From Fulvia fulva (lineage: Eukaryota; Ascomycota; Dothideomycetes; Mycosphaerellales; Mycosphaerellaceae): 64,000 bases of DNA. Shown in pieces: positions 43,410-55,566 of this stretch. Made by a program: the position numbers and the translations under genes. The number at the start of each line of letters is the position of its first letter. Within the stretch, counting starts at the first letter, position 1. The notes under the pieces were generated by a model. It saw nothing but the letters and a program-made list of their open reading frames with translations. It ran no database searches and was not told the origin of the DNA. The DNA lies in contig NC_063022.1 of assembly GCF_020509005.1 (NCBI RefSeq), positions 806,001 through 870,000 of the forward strand, given 5' to 3'.

Positions 43410-45837
43410 GTATTTACTATTTCTAGGAGTAGGGTCAGGTCGGCTATAAAGAGGAGGAATAGAATTGGGGAGAGTGTAGAGCCCTATAGGATGCCCGTAT
43501 TCGTAATTAGGGTCTACGGGGCTTTAAAGGACCCTAGGAGGATCTAGGTTGTTCTGTCCTTAAGGAATGACTATATAAAGTGTACTATCTAGGCTAGGAT
43601 ACTTTTTATTCTAAGGATGTTTAGGAGCCTTACGTAGGACACGTTATCGAAAGCCCCTAATATGTCTAGTAAAAGTAGTGAGGCTATCTTATTATTGCTA
43701 TAGTACTAGATGTGTCTAATTTGCTCTATAATCAGTTCGACTACTATAAGGGTAGATCTCTTTTGTCTCCCCCCTATTTACGTTGCTAGGAGGAGGTTAT
43801 GTTCTTCTACTATTCCGGTGAGCCTTATAGCTACGACCTTCTCTAGGAGCTTCCCTAGTGTGTTTAGTAACGTAATTGGTCTATATGACTTCAACTTGGT
43901 AAAGTCTTCCTTTTAGGGTTTCCTTAGGACGTAAGTTAGTGATTGCCTAAAGGCCTTTAGGCAATACCCCTACTTTATATACTAGGTAAAGATTGGCGTA
44001 AGCACTAGAGTAATAAGGCTACTACTAGCTTTTAGGTAACAGTTAGTGATCTTGTCTAGGCCTAGGGCTTTGTTGCTCTTTAGTTTCTTAATAATGTTTC
44101 CGATCTCTATAGTAGACACTTCCTAGTTAGCCTCCCTTAGCGGAGGAATATATGTTCCTAGGATGTTGCTTAGGTCTACCTCTACCTAAGTCCCGAAGAA
44201 GTAGTCTACGAATACTTTCGCTTTCCCTATCGGAGTGGTTTATGTTTCCCCGTCTTAGTCCTATATTAAGGGAAACTAGGGCGGGGAGTTTCGTTCCTCG
44301 TCTAGTTTCCTAGCCTATTCTACTAGTCTCTAGATTTATTCCGGGTGTTCTGTGATCATCCCTATAGTTAACCTCTACTCCTACGTCTTGTCTCTTCTAA
44401 TCTACGCCTTCTTTGCTTTATACGCGTTATTATAGGCTTCCTAGTTTGCTAAGGTGCGTCGTTACTCCTATCTCCTTCTTACTCTCCTTACCTCCTTGAC
44501 TTTAGCTATATACTCTAGTATCTAGTATAGCTTCTAGTATAGCGACTATCTCTTCTTAGGTATATAGGCCTAGGCTGCCCTTTGTATAGCTTCTATTAGC
44601 TACTCTACTACTTAGTCGATCCCCTCCGTTATATATATATCGTTAATGTTCACCTGTTCTAGTTCGCCCTCTAGCCGCTATTATACTAGTGTCTACTCGG
44701 CCTACTTCTAGTAGAGCCTCCTCTTAGGTTCCCTCTCCTCCTTAACTATAAGTTAGATGTCGGTTTAGCAAGGAAGGAATCGTATTTAGTAAGCTAGCTA
44801 CGAGATAAGGTAATAAGTCTTAACCGCGCTTTCCTACTTATCTAGTACTACCGTGTAGCCTCGTTTCGAGAGGTTAGCCCGGAGCAAAAGCTTCCCTCTA
44901 CGCCCTCCCTCCCTATTTGCTCCTTAAGCTAATATCTACCTCTATAGGCCTAAGCCCTTTAGTGCCCTCTATTGACCGATATACGTATCCGTCCTCTCGG
45001 GCTATATAGATAGTATTAGCCGTCGCTACTAGTGTATACTACGCCCTAGGTTTTGACGCCCTTCGCGTTACCGTAGCCTATCTCTAGAAAGCGGCCGTCT
45101 ATACCTCGTAGGTTTACTCGGGGCACACACTACGCCGGGTAGCGTACTCCTTACGTTTCTACCTACTAACTAATATAAAGTTCCTTATCACCCTACCCTC
45201 GATCCTCCCCGATTATAGAACTAATCTACTTATATTATACGTCTTTTCCCCGTCCTAATAGCCGTCTTTTCCTTACTTAGGCTATTGTCTTTTGCTCGTC
45301 GTATTCTACTATATTAGACTAGGTACGTTATGTAGCGGGACAGGTAGTGCCTTAGACAAAACCCTCGTTCCTATACCGGGTATTTAATAGGCCCTTATAG
45401 GCTTCGTCGCGTGTCTACCTACCTACCGTATTGCCCGCTAGTAAACACTAGATTGTTTCGTAGTCCGCTCGACGCCGTTATATAGTCCGCTTAGTTGTTG
45501 TTCTATAGTCCGCTCGTCTAATGTTCGTCGCTTAGCCCGCTCGGTTTACGGTCTCCGGAGGTGAAAATTCTGTACTTATACTAGAGGTGTCCTATCGAGC
45601 GTATAGGCCACGGTTCCGCGCCCTTCTTATACGTAGAGAGGGACTCGCTCCCGACACGAGTATACGCTCGTCGGATAGTTTTATACCCGTTTTGCTAGTA
45701 GTCCTCTATTCGCCGCGGCTTCGCCTACGTTACGCGCCCGTCGCGCCTACGACGCTCTAGCGTAAGAATACTTAGCTCTCTCGTAGCTAGACGAGAGGTT
45801 CGTAGCCGACACTACGTATAGGTGATTCTCGTCGTCG

Positions 45838-45936
45838 ACTAGTAACCTTATATAGTAGTGACCTTAGACGGTAGTAACTCTATACGGCGGTAACCTTATA
45901 AAAGGTAGTAACCTTATAAAAGGTAGTAACCTTCTA
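45838..45936. repeat. Degenerate tandem repeat, about 16-18 bp unit, about six copies
   Basis: Units of the form gtagtaaccttataaaag follow one another from 45838. The last three (about 45888-45936) are best preserved; earlier ones vary (gtagtgaccttagacg, gtagtaactctatacg). The array starts exactly where similarity between LINE-b and LINE-e ends. It could be the 5' UTR of a longer LINE form, of which LINE-e is 5'-truncated, or unrelated flanking DNA. Confidence 0.65.
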
Positions 45937-47190
45937 AGGTATAGAAAGTAAGGTACCCCGAAGGTACCTTTATAACTTTCTCTCGATAGAGGTAAGACTA
46001 TTTTAGTATATCTAAATACCCTATTATCGCTAGTAAGGACGAACCTATACTAGCTATATATACCTATAAACTTTAATCGAGCTATCCTATAGCCGCCTAA
46101 AGATAATACTACGAGGCGTAGGCGTACCTAGGTAATAATAGGAGATAACGAGTACCGTACCCTACGGAGGCTACGACCGGTAATACCCGCTATATATAAT
46201 AAATAAGGAGAAGATAAGTTTAAAGCTTCAATAGGCTATTACTATTAAGAACTAATAGGCTTAAAAGTAATACGCGCCGAGGACCTACGTATTTAATTTG
46301 GTACTATATAATACGAGACAGCCCATTTACTTACTTTACGTACTACCCCGCGATATATCGACGTTATCGGCCGCGACTCCGCGCGCTAGCGGCCGCTAGC
46401 GCCCTTTCGACTCCTATATCCATTTGGCTTCCCTTAGACCTCTTAGATAGCTCGCGTAACTATATATATGTTTACTTGACTATACTATAGCCCCCCTCGC
46501 CCATAATAGTTAGTTACGCCTTTAAAAGTAGAGAGCTAAACTCTATATAAGTACGATACCGATATCGAGCGACTAAGTCGTAAGTACGAAGCGACCGAGT
46601 CGTAAACTACTACGCTAGTATAGCCGATAACAAACGCTCTCGCCTATCCTCGAGGACTAGTAACTAGACTAGTATACGCCCTAGATTAAATCTACGCCTA
46701 ATAGCTAAGTAGCTAAAGAACCCTAACGACCCGAGAACCTAGAAGGTACTAGACTCGATACTTAGAGGTAATAATAGTAATATATAGAGTATATATCCGG
46801 ATTACGCTTCCTAGACATAGACTTTATAACCCGTAGAGACTTAAGAGACTCTACGTAGTAATACCTAAAAACCCTTTCCTCCGTCTCTTCTACGTAACCC
46901 TCTTCCTTCTATTAAACCCGAGTCTTTGATACGATAGGGTAAATAGTCGGCGAGTCGGTAGGAAGATACTAACCTATCTAGATTTAGAGACGATAGTAAG
47001 GGTATCGACTTTAGCTAGTTTATTAACCTAGTAGAACCTCCTCGAATCGATAATATCGACCGCGACGCTAGCGATTTCGAGTACGACCCCGATAACTATT
47101 AAATAGTAGACGCGATAGCCTTCTAGCGCGCCGTTAACCTACGACCTAACGCTATCTATCTTAAGGTCAAATCGATAGTTAATAACTACG
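45937..47190. other. Unassigned RIP-affected sequence upstream of Gag W
   Basis: Nearly free of CpA/TpG but rich in CpG, so it was once repetitive. About 46380-46420 holds a GC-rich stretch (gcgcgctagcggccgctagcgcc). About 46900-47190 is rich in charged-residue codons in the frame of the downstream Gag and may be its N-terminus. An LTR would be expected somewhere here if W is an LTR element, but no second copy is present to define one. No other gene is seen. Confidence 0.4.
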
Positions 47191-47199
47191 CTTAACTAA

Positions 47200-48850
47200 A
47201 ACTAGTCTACTAACGTTATTAAGATAAACATAACGAAGTATAAATAGAGAGGGATTAAGCCCTCGAAGAAGCGGAAGATACTAAGGAGGAAGCTAAGCTT
47301 ATATAGTAAGAGTATAACTAGGCTTAAAACAAGATAATATAAGTATAGAAAGACTATAATACTATCCGAGAAGACCGTAATATACTTTAGTAGGATTATA
47401 ACGAGTACGTAGAAGAGTAGGACTAGCGAGACGTAGACGCTAAGCTCTTTTAATTAGAATTAACAAAAGCTTAGTATCGTATTAAAGAGCTTAAGGACGA
47501 TCTAAACGATCCTAAGTATATATATTAAGATAATTACGACAAGACTACCGTAGAGCTATTAGCCCGTATTACTTAGATAAACACGAGTCTAAATAAAGCG
47601 GAAGATAAAGTAGACCGTCTTAAGATAGAAATCGAGCAGCTTAAAACCTAAGCTCGTCTCGACAAGTCTCTATACGAGCGTCCTTGTTCCTACTTAGATA
47701 TACTCGAGTATTAACGACGACGAATATAGTAAATAGCTATAGGCCTAGATAACTTCCTAGTAGCTAGTACCCGCCGATCGTATACCTTAGTAGGAGCTCC
47801 GTACGACCGAGACCGTAATAGGGCTATAAGAGCAAGTTCCTACCTTAGTACTCGTACCGATAATAGTACGACCCTTAACGCTAAACCTAATAGGAGGTTC
47901 CCCTACCCTAAAGTGTTCGATAATAGCGGCGAGATGTCCTACCGCGACTAGAAGGACAGTTATAGAGACTCTATTACTATACGCTATACCCTCTAGACTC
48001 CGTACCTAGATATCTTTAACTAAGTTGAGCGATATACTAGTAAGGCGCCTAAGGACATTATTATTCTTACCGTCGAGTCTAACGCCTAGGCTTCCCTCGA
48101 AGATATATAAGACGAACTCGATAATAACTTCGGTATTAACCCGCGTAATAAGAAGCTTAAGGCCGGGCGCGACCTATATTACTTACGGTAGTAGATAAAT
48201 TAGGCCTTTATAGAGTATATTATCAAATTTCGCCGTCTCGTAGATAAAGTAGGAAAGCTACTAATAACCTACGAACTATAGGTTAGCTTAAACGAGTTCT
48301 AGATAAAGAAGATAGAGGATTACTAGCTTATAGGGTCCTTTAGCGAGTTCTACCGTATAGTAAAGGATAAAGAGGAAGCTTATAATACGGTTAAGTAGAT
48401 ATATAGTAAGAGCGATAAGAATAAGGATAATACTAGTAATCGCCGAGGAGGCTAAGGTTAGCTACCTCTACGAGGATAGACCCGTATACCTACTACTATA
48501 GCTACTACTAATAACGCCCTTATAGTTATACCTATACGTAATCATAAGTAACCCGAGGGTCTAGCCGTCCGTATTATCCTCCGTAAGTACGGTAACCTAC
48601 CTAAGCTCGACGAGGCCCTACGTAATAAACTTCGCTAGTAAGGTCGCTACTTCTGTTACCGCGAGCTAGATTATACTAGCCGAGACCTAATATATATCCT
48701 TTATAACTTACGTAGAAAGTAGAAGGTTAGTAACGTTAATAGAGAGATACTAGTAGCTCTTAACGCTATAGCCGACGTACTCGCCTTATAGATCAAAGCT
48801 CCGCCTTCGGGAAATATCTAGCCCCTTAATATAGTCGCATTAAAGGAGTA
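47200..48850 (+). pseudogene. Gag of an LTR retrotransposon (family W), coiled-coil N-terminus, RIP-destroyed
   Basis: One frame (phase of 47880) is broken almost only by TAG. About 47230-47690 is a long Glu/Lys/Asp-rich helical stretch typical of a coiled coil. About 47870-48400 resembles a Ty3/gypsy Gag core, starting near F-P-Y-P-K-V-F-D-N-S-G and including an E-D-I-*-D-E-L-D-N-N-F-G segment. About 48640-48690 (F-C-Y-R-E-L-D-Y-T-S-R-D) may be a ruined zinc knuckle. No protease or RT of this family follows; LINE-c begins soon after. It differs from the Gag of Gypsy-1/2 and X. Confidence 0.55.
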
Positions 48851-49399
48851 GTATACTATTATACTAATTAGAGCCTAACATACCTAAGGGAATCATCGAT
48901 CTCTACGCCAAAACACGATATATTCGAAAGCTCTTATTAAGGCTATTCTAACGATATATAAAGTAGGTCACTACCCCTAGGACTAAGGGAGTTCTACCTC
49001 ATTTAATCTAGATAGCTTAGAGCTCTCTTCACCCTATTTCTTCAGCTCTAAACGCCGCGGAGGTACCTAGCTACATTAGGCAACTCCTAGGCAATAGTAG
49101 CCTAGGCTACGGTACTAACGGCGCCTACGGCCCTATAGGCGAAGCCCCCCTAAGACAACTAGTAGCAACTTATAGAGGACGTAAAAAGTATAGAAACTAA
49201 CGATCAGCTCCCTTACCGGTCTCTATAGGTAATGATCACTTAGCTACGCACGGCGCTTATACTGTCGTATTACCGAGGGTAATAAGAAATAAGGACGACG
49301 TCCTAGGCGATTAGTAAGGCTACCCGGAATCAACACCCCTATAGCTAGGCATCGGTCGCGGTATCGATACTAGGCCCCCGCCTAACGTACGATATAGTT

Positions 49400-50330
49400 A
49401 CGATCCGCATTATAGTAAAGGAAGACTAGGCCGAAGTTACGAAGCTATCGAATAAGGAGCTCGCCTAACGAATTAACTAACTAGGGGTAGTCGTAGTGAA
49501 CCAATAGTCTAACGGCACTCTATAGATCTATACTAGCTCTACTAGTGCTAGGAGGTACCTAGAGGCATAGCTATAGTAGGTATCTAAGGTTACGGCATTA
49601 GCGAAGGTCTTAACGAAACGATTTACGATCCTAGTCTACGATATGCCTAAGGAGTTTGACCTAACTAACTAGGGTTACCTACGCGCTCTCTAAGAGGACA
49701 ACCCGGTCACTCTTAACTCTCTAATCTAGAAGGCGACTTGGCTCTATAGGAAATGGCTAGAAGGTAAGAAGGCCTTGGCGCTAATAGTATAGCTATAAGA
49801 CGTAAAAGCGGCGGATCTAGCGATAGAACAAGGCCTAGTCTAGCAATATAGCCTTAAGATAGTAGAAAAGCACTCCTTATCCTTTCGTGTCCTCTAATAC
49901 TTCAAATGCTAATAGTATAGACACCAAACCTACACGTGTATAAATAAGTAGGCCTACTCGAACTATATAGGAGACTATATGTCTAGGGACTATATATCGA
50001 CTACGAGACGGTACGCGAACTGTCCGGGGCACTACCTATCGTATAGTACGGAATGCCTATAGCGGAAACTAGCGAAAAACAAGGCAATCACAAACAGAAC
50101 CGTCGCCCTAAGATTCTACGGCGACCGTAAGGCTAGCCTATACCGGAACTAACTAGCGGCGGTCGGGTATAAGTGCCCTAGGGCTAAGAACGATATAAAG
50201 GATACGTAACCTAGGGCGTACGGGAGGCCACGTGCTCTACTAGCTACGGCGAGGGAATCTAACTAGGCCCGGCTCCCCTTTAGTACATAGCCGATAGGCG
50301 TAGACTAGGACGTATAGGGTAGTAGGACAT
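49400..50330 (+). pseudogene. LINE-c ORF1, zinc-knuckle protein, RIP-damaged
   Basis: A region around 49610-49680 (R-F-T-I-L-V-Y-D-M-P-K-E-F) is followed by a helical segment. Then at about 49885-50060 come three consecutive CCHC-like knuckles with several ligands turned to Tyr and Trp/Gln to TAG, including Y-F-K-C-*-*-Y-R-H-Q-T-Y-T-C and Y-A-N-C-P-G-H-Y. A basic tail follows. ORF1 of such elements binds the LINE RNA. The start is uncertain. Confidence 0.65.
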
Positions 50331-50379
50331 AGGACGATATAGAGGAAATGATTATCGATGCCGATAAGTAGCCCCGACA

Positions 50380-53300
50380 CGCTTAGTATTATCTAGTATA
50401 ACGTTAACTATAGTAAGGATATAGTCTAGAACCATTTCCTATACGAGGCGGACCCGCGCGTCTACTACGTCCTTATAATCTAGGAGCTATAGATTAACCC
50501 GTACTATAAGAGACTAACGACCTACAAGTTACTAGGCTATACGATATACCTACGAGGCGACGGCAGACCCCGCACGTACTTCTATATTAGCAAGGATATA
50601 CTAGAATCCGACTAGGAGGTAGTGTACTACGTAGACGAAGAAGGCGGGGGCGATATTACCTCCCTCTACGTAGGTAGTACCTAGATACACAACCTATATA
50701 TATAACCGCTAGCCTCGAGGTCTAGCCGCGACCTAGGGGTCTGTAGACACCTAGACAGTGCGCTTAAGAGACAAGGGTGCCACATCGTAGTAGGAGACTT
50801 TAATATATACTGCCCTTCCTAGGAAAGCCTTATATAGCCGCACCCTATAGCCGACGAAGTACTCGACTTAATAGCGAGCAACGTAATTGCCCTTAATACC
50901 CCGAAGGACCTAGGCACCTGGAAGAGAGGGGGACTCTAAGGCACGATCGACCTCTCCTAGGTCTTAGATAGCTACTACTATACGGTAACCTACTATAGGA
51001 TCGAACATAAACTCGAGGCGTCGTTAGACTATATACTAGTTAGGACCTCTATTACGATATAGATATAACGTATACTAGCGAGAACCCCTAAGCTAAACTA
51101 GGGAAAGGCCTACTAGGCTAACATCTAGGCGTACCTCGATAACTCTAAGAGGCTAGTCTAGATCGCGTAGTAGCAATATAATAGTAAAGACGAGATAGAC
51201 GAAGTAGTCTAGAGGTTAATAGACGAAATAAGAAAAGCGACCTCACTTCACGTTCCGCTTACCTAACTAACGACATAGTCTAAACTATACTAGACGCCGG
51301 AGTGTACTACGGTAGTAAGAGAAGCAAGGAGAGCCCGCCGGGTATAGACAAGTAGCTATAGCGAGGAGGCCTAGAACGTATATAGGGAGGTATACTAATA
51401 GAAGAAAGCTATAATACGAAGGGAGAAAGCAGTCGGCTAGAGGGCTATAGTAGAAGAAATCGCCGGTAAGCTAGAGAGGATATAGAAGCTAGCGAAATAG
51501 GCCCGATAGGACCCTATATAGGGCCTCTCCTTCTCTATCCTAGCGCTATAATCGCCTAGTAGCCCGGTTAGCGACACGAGGCTAAGGCGCGTCTACTAGC
51601 TAGCAAGTTCTTCCCGCCCCTAGTCGAGGCTAATCTAAGCGACATAAATAGCTCTACTCCCCTAGCCCCTAGTATCGCGGTCTAATAAGAGGTGTCCGAG
51701 GGAGAAGTTGCCGCTATACTAAGGAAGTTGCCGGCGAAGAAAGCCCCGGGGCCGGATAGGATCCTAAACGAGCTACTAAAGAAGTATAGAGATCAACTAG
51801 CCCTAGTAGTTATAGCGATCTTTAACGCCTACCTATAGACCGGATACTACCCGATAGCTTTTAAACAATCGACAACAGTGGTCCTACGTAAGCCGTAGAA
51901 GGAAGACTATACGTAGGTGAAGTCGTACCGCCTAATTACGCTCCTTAACACTCTTAGCAAGGCGCTTAAGAAGCTAGTTATAACGAGACTCTCCGAGGCG
52001 GTAGAGGAACACTCCCTACTCCCGGACACCTAGATAGGTACGCGCCTATAGCGATCGACGCTATCCGCGATAGAACTTATCACCTCTTAGGTAAAGGCTA
52101 TCTAGTATAAGAATAGGGACAAGGTAGCTTCCTTACTTAGCCTAGACATATCGAGAGCCTTCGACTACGTGTTATACCCGCGGCTACTCTATATCCTAAG
52201 GTCGAAAGGACGCCCTAAGTGGCTTATTAACTTCGTACGGTCCTACCTCCAAAACCGTAGTACGTCGATCCTAGTCGGCTAGTATAGAAGCCCATTTTAA
52301 GTAGTCTATACTAGAATGCCGTAAGGCTTAACGCTAGTACCTATTCTGTTCCTATTCTTTATAGCGACGCTACTCCTAGCCCTAGAATCCTAGAACACCG
52401 CTACGAGCGGCTTCGTAGACGACATAAACATCCTAGCGTAGTCTTCCTCGACTAAGGAGAACTATAGGCTACTAGAAGAGAAGCATAAGATCTACGAGGA
52501 CTAGGCTAGGAGGCACGGGGCTCGGTTTGCCCTAGAAAAGTATAATCTAATACACTTTACGCGCCGGCCACGGTTCTATAATATACAAGCTTCTATCTAG
52601 ATATAGGGGCGTATAACTAACCCGGTAAATCAGCTTAGGATCCTCGGACTATAGGTAGACCCGGCGCTACGGTCGAGGAAGTAAGTATAGGCAATATTAC
52701 GGAAAGCTAAACAGAATATAGCATTATACTAGAGGCTCACTACGTCTATATAGAGGGCGGACTTCCGGTAGTCACGACTTCTATATACGGCTATTATACG
52801 GCTAGTCCTTACCTATAGTAGCTAGGTGTAGTCCTTAGGCGAGAGGGCCTACCTATCGAAGGGACTCGTCGCGCCGCTAGCGAAGATCTAAAACTAATGC
52901 CTAAGGAAGGTTACCGGGGTATACAAGTCGACACTAATAAGGATGCTTAAGTACGAGACCGCTATACCGCCGATCGACCTATATATCTAGGGACTACGGA
53001 CCTCCTACTTAGGCAAGTCGGTATAGTACCTAGTATAGAAGGTCATCGCTAGTATAGTCGTAAGGGCCCGCAAATTAGTACTAGCGTATAAGGGCATTCG
53101 ACCCGGAAACGAGCCGAACTACCGGGTAAGGGACGAATAGCTAGTAAGATAATAGGAAGGTAAGAAATCGTTTATAGAGCAACTATAGAAAGAGAGGTAG
53201 AACAACTAGGTTATAGGGTATAGTAGACGCCCTTAGCTAGCGGGACAACCTAAGGAGTAGTCAGCTATAAAATCCGCGGTCAAGTACCCCCCGAAGCTTA

Positions 53301-53760
53301 TCTACTACCGCCTTACGAGGGTATAGAGTAGTATAGCAACCTGACTACGAAGCGAACATATCGGCCTCTAGGGGTACCTATTATAGAGGAAGGTTCTAGG
53401 ATACACGAATACTAGCTACCCCTACGGCTATCGCTCCTAGAACGTACGGTACGTACTCCTCGTCTATCCGAGGTAGTCGCTAGGAAGGGGGGAGTAGATA
53501 GTAAAGGCGAGGAACCGGACGATTAGGGCACTTCTTAATAACGCTAAGGACCTACGGCGTATTACGAACTAGATACTAGAGAAGGGCTGGCTAGAATAGT
53601 ACCGCCTAGTAGGAGTAGTATAGGAAGAGAGGATACGACGTAGCGCGACGAGACCGGCTAGGAGCGGGGGCTAACGGGGTAGTGATATAGACTACGTACG
53701 TTTAGAGGGAAAGCTAATCTAGATAAGGAGTAGTCGGGGGCGGGAAGGGTTTTCACCTAT
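50380..53760 (+). pseudogene. LINE-c ORF2: endonuclease and reverse transcriptase
   Basis: Apurinic-type endonuclease at about 50380-51110, with V-V-G-D-F-N at 50787-50804 and an I-E-H-K-L-E-A-S-L-D-Y block near 51000-51035 where these enzymes have their SDH-type motif. RT at about 51690-52580: A box L-S-L-D-I-S-R-A-F-D-Y-V near 52137-52172; B box region near 52310-52360; C box F-V-D-D intact at 52412-52423 (written GAC-GAC). The C-terminal domain runs to about 53760. TAG codons throughout prevent expression. Uniquely among the older LINEs here it has no LTR element inserted at the C box. Confidence 0.78.
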
Positions 53761-53859
53761 TCGGGTTTCCCTTTGTATATAATAATAGATATATACCTAT
53801 ATAGGCCGGATAGGGTCCTAGAATAGGGGAATGACAAATCTATCTATCTATTATACTGA

Positions 53860-55405
53860 TCACGAAAACGAACACGGATATAAGATATATATATAAGAGG
53901 AGGAGTATCTATATATATATATATTGTTTATTATACTATTATAGAGCCTATTAGCCTATATAGCTATACTACCTACTTCTAGTTATAAAGGGGAAACTCG
54001 TATTATAGAGTAAAAACCCCCTCTCCTCTCCTATACGTTCTTAACCTTGCCTTCTTTTGTGTTTTCCTTATTAAGGGTATACTAGTATTATAGGCCTATC
54101 CTATTAACTACCCTGTCTATACCCCCTTGACCTTCCGCCTCTTCTCTATCTACTCCTCCGTCTCGCTAGCTAGCGCGAACTGTTTAAGAAAGCCCTACTA
54201 TAGTATCTACTATACTATCCGTCTTACGTCTCGCTTGTCTATTACGATTAACTCGTAGTCGCGTCTTACTGCCTTAGCTCTCTACTAGCCTCGTCCTTCT
54301 ACCTATTACGGGCACCGTAGTATTATATACTCCGGGTTCTATAACGGGTAGTTATACTAGTATACTAGGCTATATACGTCCGGGACTTTCCTTCTATATA
54401 GGTAGGCCCTTAACCCGATGTATTTGGACCTAATCTATATCGCGATACTTCCTTCGGCCCTTATTAGGTCACGGTAGAGTAGGTAGTTATGTCTCTAGAA
54501 GGGGCGTAAGGCTAGAGGTCCTCGATTTAGTAGGGGATTCTCTTCCTATTCCTATTCCTAGAGGCATCCCGCTACCTACTCTACGAGGCTTTACGTCTTT
54601 ACCTTATTGCCTTTTTTCCTCCGTACCTTTTCCTCCTCCTCCTTCCTCTCTAGCCACTCCTAGGTTTGCTTAACGACTTTAAACGTACGTAGGTCGTCTT
54701 ACTTCTAGCTTTAACGTACCCTAAGGCTAGGCAGTCGGTCGTACCTCCTAGCGATCTTCTCTATAGAGTCCCGAATAGCTTATTATACTAGTTAATCCGC
54801 CGTCTTCCTAGCGTATTAGATCCTTATTCCCTTAATATAATGTTTAATCGGGGGGGACCCTATCTCTACCTCTACTACTCTCGTTAGCGTTGTCTTATAG
54901 GCTCCTAGTATCCCTCTAAGGTTTACGGCCTACGTCCGGTTTAGGGGTCCCTCTATCCACTTCGGAATCGGTTTGCCTACTCCTCCTATCCTCTATATCT
55001 AGGCCCCGTAGAGTATTACTAGTTTTCCGATCGTCTTATATATAATCCTTACCTTATTAAACGTAGCTCCCTATATTAACGTTATAAGTCTAGTTATTAT
55101 AGCCTTATTAACCTAGGCTCTGTTCTAGGCTTTCCTAATCTAGGGGTTCTAGCTAAGCTTAGGGTCTAGCTAGATTCCTAGTATTCGTAATTCGGGAGAG
55201 GGCTTTGTTACGTAACCCTAGATAGTTACCGTTACTTATATATTATAGTAGGTTCTTACCTTACTAGAGTAGATAAGCTAGTACTTTTCCGGGGCGAAAC
55301 GGGCGTCGTGTCGACGTGCCTATTCCTCGTATACCTCGTATCTTTCTATAAGTAGCCGGTAGTTTTCTTCGGTCGTCGTTAACTAGGCTAGGATATTCGT
55401 ATCGT
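53860..55405 (-). mobile_element. LINE-d, 3' part of a LINE, cut by gypsy X
   Basis: It runs leftward from 55405, beginning inside the RT C box (a-C-G-A-T then T-N-I-L-A; compare D-D-I-N-I-L-A in LINE-e), through the thumb and C-terminal domain to a 3' end near 53990-53900 with the conserved aaaaccccct/ggggaaac tract on the plus strand. It is tail-to-tail with LINE-c. RIPed. The junction with the X LTR at 55405/55406 is exact; the upstream half of LINE-d would lie beyond X, outside the window. Confidence 0.72.
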
Positions 55406-55566
55406 TATAACGGTTTATAGTCGTATTGATATAAAGTAGCTAGGTACGTAGGAAAGAGGAGCGCGAGGTACGCCGAGGCTATATATATACCGAGGTACTA
55501 CGCTAGTACGCGCGGTTACGTAACCTACGTACTAGCTAGACATTCGCTAGGCCTAGGGCCGTAATA
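55406..55566 (-). repeat. 3' LTR of gypsy X (161 bp)
   Basis: In element sense begins TATTACGGCCC at 55566 and ends AACCGTTATA at 55406. It has the same length as the LTR at 23413-23573. The LTR ends directly against LINE-d RT sequence. Confidence 0.88.

Larger units (their letters stand above)
36330..44800 (-). pseudogene. LINE-b reverse transcriptase ORF, interrupted
   Basis: Non-LTR reverse transcriptase. In leftward sense: A box L-L-L-D-I-L-G-A-F-D-N-V at about 43675-43636; B box G-S-T-L-S-P-I-L-F at about 43490-43455; then Copia-A copy 2; then the C box F-V-D-N at 37775-37764 (last Asp lost by GAT to AAT), followed by I-D-I-L-A. The C-terminal domain runs to about 36330. Stops are TAG/TAA of RIP type. 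The part upstream of 44100 up to about 45560 is shared with LINE-e but contains no motif I can assign with certainty; an endonuclease domain would be expected there. Confidence 0.7.
36241..45838 (-). mobile_element. LINE-b, non-LTR retrotransposon split by Copia-A copy 2
   Basis: It runs right to left. The 5' end near 45838 matches, inverted, the 5' end of LINE-e (56399). The sequence is collinear with LINE-e but retains about 0.9 kb (roughly 44770-43850) that LINE-e has lost. The 3' end at 36241-36300 carries the conserved tract ending in a GATA/TATC tail. Copia-A copy 2 lies between the B and C boxes of the RT. About 4.0 kb of LINE sequence remains after subtracting the insertion. The element sits in gypsy Y at its 3' end. 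A clear target duplication was not found. Confidence 0.82.
48870..53850 (+). mobile_element. LINE-c, near full-length non-LTR retrotransposon, RIPed
   Basis: Order: about 500 bases with no clear motif, ORF1 with CCHC knuckles, ORF2 with endonuclease and reverse transcriptase, 3' end with a conserved tract (gggttttcac ... tttccctttg ... tatataggcc) and a (TCTA)n tail at 53838-53850. It is related to but clearly diverged from LINE-a/b/e. The left border near 48870 is an estimate, placed where the Gag W frame is lost. Confidence 0.75.

Noticed and set aside
45838..45936. CRISPR-like array
   Set aside because: The units are contiguous and degenerate without spacers, and the organism is a fungus.
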